Origin: CAZAQB01 sp964487155
GTDB lineage: Bacteria > Pseudomonadota > Gammaproteobacteria > Nitrococcales > Nitrococcaceae
Direction: 5' to 3'
DNA: 6,587 nucleotides
Assembly (NCBI GenBank): GCA_964487155.1
Contig: CAZAQB010000175.1
Coordinates: forward strand, 1-6,587
Part shown: one piece after another, positions 5,461 to 6,587 of the stretch
Position numbering within the stretch: the stretch's first letter is position 1
Layout of the letters: the number at the start of each line of letters is the position of its first letter
Notes under the pieces: model-generated
The model's input: only the letters and a program-made list of their open reading frames with translations
Told to the model about the DNA's origin: nothing
The model's database searches: none
Program-made: the position numbers and the translations under genes

Positions 5461-6444
5461 TCAGGACGCACCTTGGGCGTATTGGGGCAACACTCGTCGC
5501 CCCGCCAGCACCAAGTTGGCCAGGCCGAACAGGCTGTAGAGCTGCGCCTCGTTCTTCGCCAACCCCCGGTACCGGGTCTTGCGATGCCCGAAGCGGTTCT
5601 TGAGCACGTGGAAGGGATGCTCCACCCGGGCGCGGATCTTCGCCTTGACCTGCTCGCAGAACTCCAGATCCTGGCCCTCTTCGTCATCGCCCAGCGCCTT
5701 GCGCAGCCCCCGCTTCATCGCCACGTACCAGCGCGTGTTCGACTCGGCATGCTCGGGGCGCTTCTCCACACCCTGGTAGGCCGAATCGGCGAAGGCCTCG
5801 CGCTCCTCGCCGTGGAGCAGGCGATGGGCCTGGCTGATGTCGGATTTGTTGGCGGGCGTGGTCGCCAGGCTGTGCACCAGCCCCGAGGCCGCGTCCACGC
5901 CGATGTGCGCCTTCATCCCGAAGTACCACTGCTTTCCTTTGCGGGTCTGGTGCATCTCGGGGTCGCGGGCACGCTCGCGGTTCTTCGTCGAGGGCGGCGC
6001 GGCGATGATCGTGGCGTCCACCACGGTGCCCTCACGCAGCAACAGCCCGCGCTCGGCCAGATGGGCATTGATCACCTCGAAGATGCGCCGGGTGAGTCTG
6101 TTGTTCTCCAGGCGGCGGCGGAACTTGAGCAGCGTGGTGGCATCCGGGGCGGCCTCCCGACCCAGGTCGATACCCACAAAGCGGCGGATCGCCTGGGAGT
6201 CGTAGATGGCGTCCTCGATCCCCTCATCGGAGAGCCCGAAGCACTGCTGGGCGACGTACATGCGCAGCATCCGCGCCAGCCCGATGGGTGGGCGGCCCCG
6301 GCCCCCGCCGGCCGGATAGGAGGCCTCAAGCTCAGCCTCCAGGGCCGACCAGGGCACCAGTGCCTCCATCTCGGCGAGGAAGCGATCCCGGCGGGTGACC
6401 TTCTTCTTGGTGGCGTACTCCAGCTCCGAGAAGCTCGACTGCAT
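5461..6444 (-). CDS. IS5-family DDE transposase
   Basis: A 327-aa transposase that would cut and join the IS ends. The N-terminal DUF772-type DNA-binding domain is at about 45-120 (RGRPPIGLARMLRMYVAQQCFGLSDEGIEDAIYDS in part). The catalytic domain carries Asp143 (VVDATII), Asp220 (FADSAYQG) and Glu275 (RVEHPFHVLK), with the C-terminal KNRFGHRKTRYRGLAKNEAQLYSLFGLANLVLA signature of IS5 (read here in pieces). I chose ATG 6444 because MQSSFSELEYA is the family N-terminus and GGAG lies about 10 nt upstream; the in-frame ATG at 6465 adds seven non-family residues. Nothing is missing, so the element could still be active. Its length is normal for the group. Confidence 0.95.
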   Translation of the reverse strand: MQSSFSELEYATKKKVTRRDRFLAEMEALVPWSALEAELEASYPAGGGRGRPPIGLARMLRMYVAQQCFGLSDEGIEDAIYDSQAIRRFVGIDLGREAAPDATTLLKFRRRLENNRLTRRIFEVINAHLAERGLLLREGTVVDATIIAAPPSTKNRERARDPEMHQTRKGKQWYFGMKAHIGVDAASGLVHSLATTPANKSDISQAHRLLHGEEREAFADSAYQGVEKRPEHAESNTRWYVAMKRGLRKALGDDEEGQDLEFCEQVKAKIRARVEHPFHVLKNRFGHRKTRYRGLAKNEAQLYSLFGLANLVLAGRRVLPQYAQGAS

Positions 6445-6518
6445 GGCGCTCGCTCTCCGTCCCAACCGACTGGCGCTATTATCCCAGGCGCAGCCCGCCG
6501 GCGGGAGGCCGGGGCGGG

Positions 6519-6535
6519 AATAAATCAGTGTTTCC
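6519..6535 (-). repeat. IS right terminal inverted repeat
   Basis: Read inward it is GGAAACACTGATTTATT, the partner of 5305-5321. The transposase start at 6444 lies 75 bp inside, leaving room for its promoter. Confidence 0.8.
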
Positions 6536-6558
6536 CTAGCAGCCTGTCGGACTTAGGG
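6536..6558. repeat. Copy 2 of the 23-bp motif, abutting the IS
   Basis: CTAGCAGCCTGTCGGACTTA plus GGG starts exactly at the IS edge, its CTAG being the right-hand flank of the element. It matches the phnC 3' end (1927-1949) at 20 of 23 bases. The style resembles a terminal repeat of a second insertion sequence that continues beyond the window, but no transposase sequence can be read in the remaining 29 bp (6559-6587), where I see no other feature. Confidence 0.5.
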
Positions 6559-6587
6559 ATGATCTACTGCGGCGGCGGCAAACGGGG

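Larger units (their letters stand above)
5305..6535 (-). mobile_element. IS5-family insertion sequence, complete, about 1231 bp
   Basis: The boundaries are set by imperfect terminal inverted repeats: GGAAACGCTGATCAAAT at 5305-5321 and, read inward from the right, GGAAACACTGATTTATT (6535-6519), identical at 13 of 17 positions. One transposase gene fills most of the element, and the length is close to the roughly 1.2 kb usual for the IS5 subgroup. The flanking tetranucleotides are TTAA (5301-5304) and CTAG (6536-6539). Each fits the YTAR target of this group, but they differ, so there is no true target duplication. It lies at the 3' end of the integrase gene. Confidence 0.88.

Overview
The window is GC-rich, densely coding and bacterial. 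Operon style, codon use, a tRNA with encoded CCA and the protein families point to a high-GC proteobacterium. A gammaproteobacterium is most likely (Ectothiorhodospiraceae- or Halomonas-like by feel), but this is inference without a database search.

Layout. Positions 1-138 hold the last 45 codons of a rightward gene, possibly an MFS/GPH-type transporter. Positions 311-3772 are a compact leftward operon, phnD-phnC-phnE-phnE. It encodes a complete ABC importer of the phosphonate/phosphite type: a secreted binding protein, an ATPase and two different permease subunits. No catabolic genes (C-P lyase, phosphite dehydrogenase, phosphonatase) are in view, so the ligand cannot be fixed. Upstream of phnD the leftward strand carries two CTGTC/TGTCAC half-sites 11 bp apart followed by a -10-like hexamer. 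This is a good candidate PhoB box and would place the importer under phosphate-starvation control.

Diverging from this operon is a tRNA-Arg (anticodon CCU) gene at 4052-4128. Directly downstream, in the usual geometry of an integrated island, lies a tyrosine recombinase gene (4275-5315). The 146 bp between them contain a 9-bp-arm hairpin, two TGCTCCA direct repeats 11 bp apart, and an 8-bp inverted repeat enclosing them. They look like integrase-binding or int-control DNA. The integrase reads full length with all catalytic motifs only if two compensating single-base frameshifts are allowed (about 5006-5013 and 5200-5204).

The integrase runs into the left end of a complete IS5-type insertion sequence (5305-6535) with an intact 327-aa DDE transposase on the minus strand. 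The IS flanks are TTAA on the left and CTAG on the right. Both fit the YTAR preference of IS5-type elements, but they do not match, so a rearrangement after insertion is likely. Immediately beyond the IS is a 23-bp motif that also occurs, with 3 mismatches, at the 3' end of phnC, where it supplies the stop codon and the last residues. It may be the end of another mobile element.

Overall this is the boundary between a phosphorus-acquisition operon in the chromosome and a decayed tRNA-Arg island. No wholly new multigene system is visible; the unusual points are the att/int control DNA, the twice-frameshifted integrase, the unmatched IS flanks and the shared phnC-tail motif.
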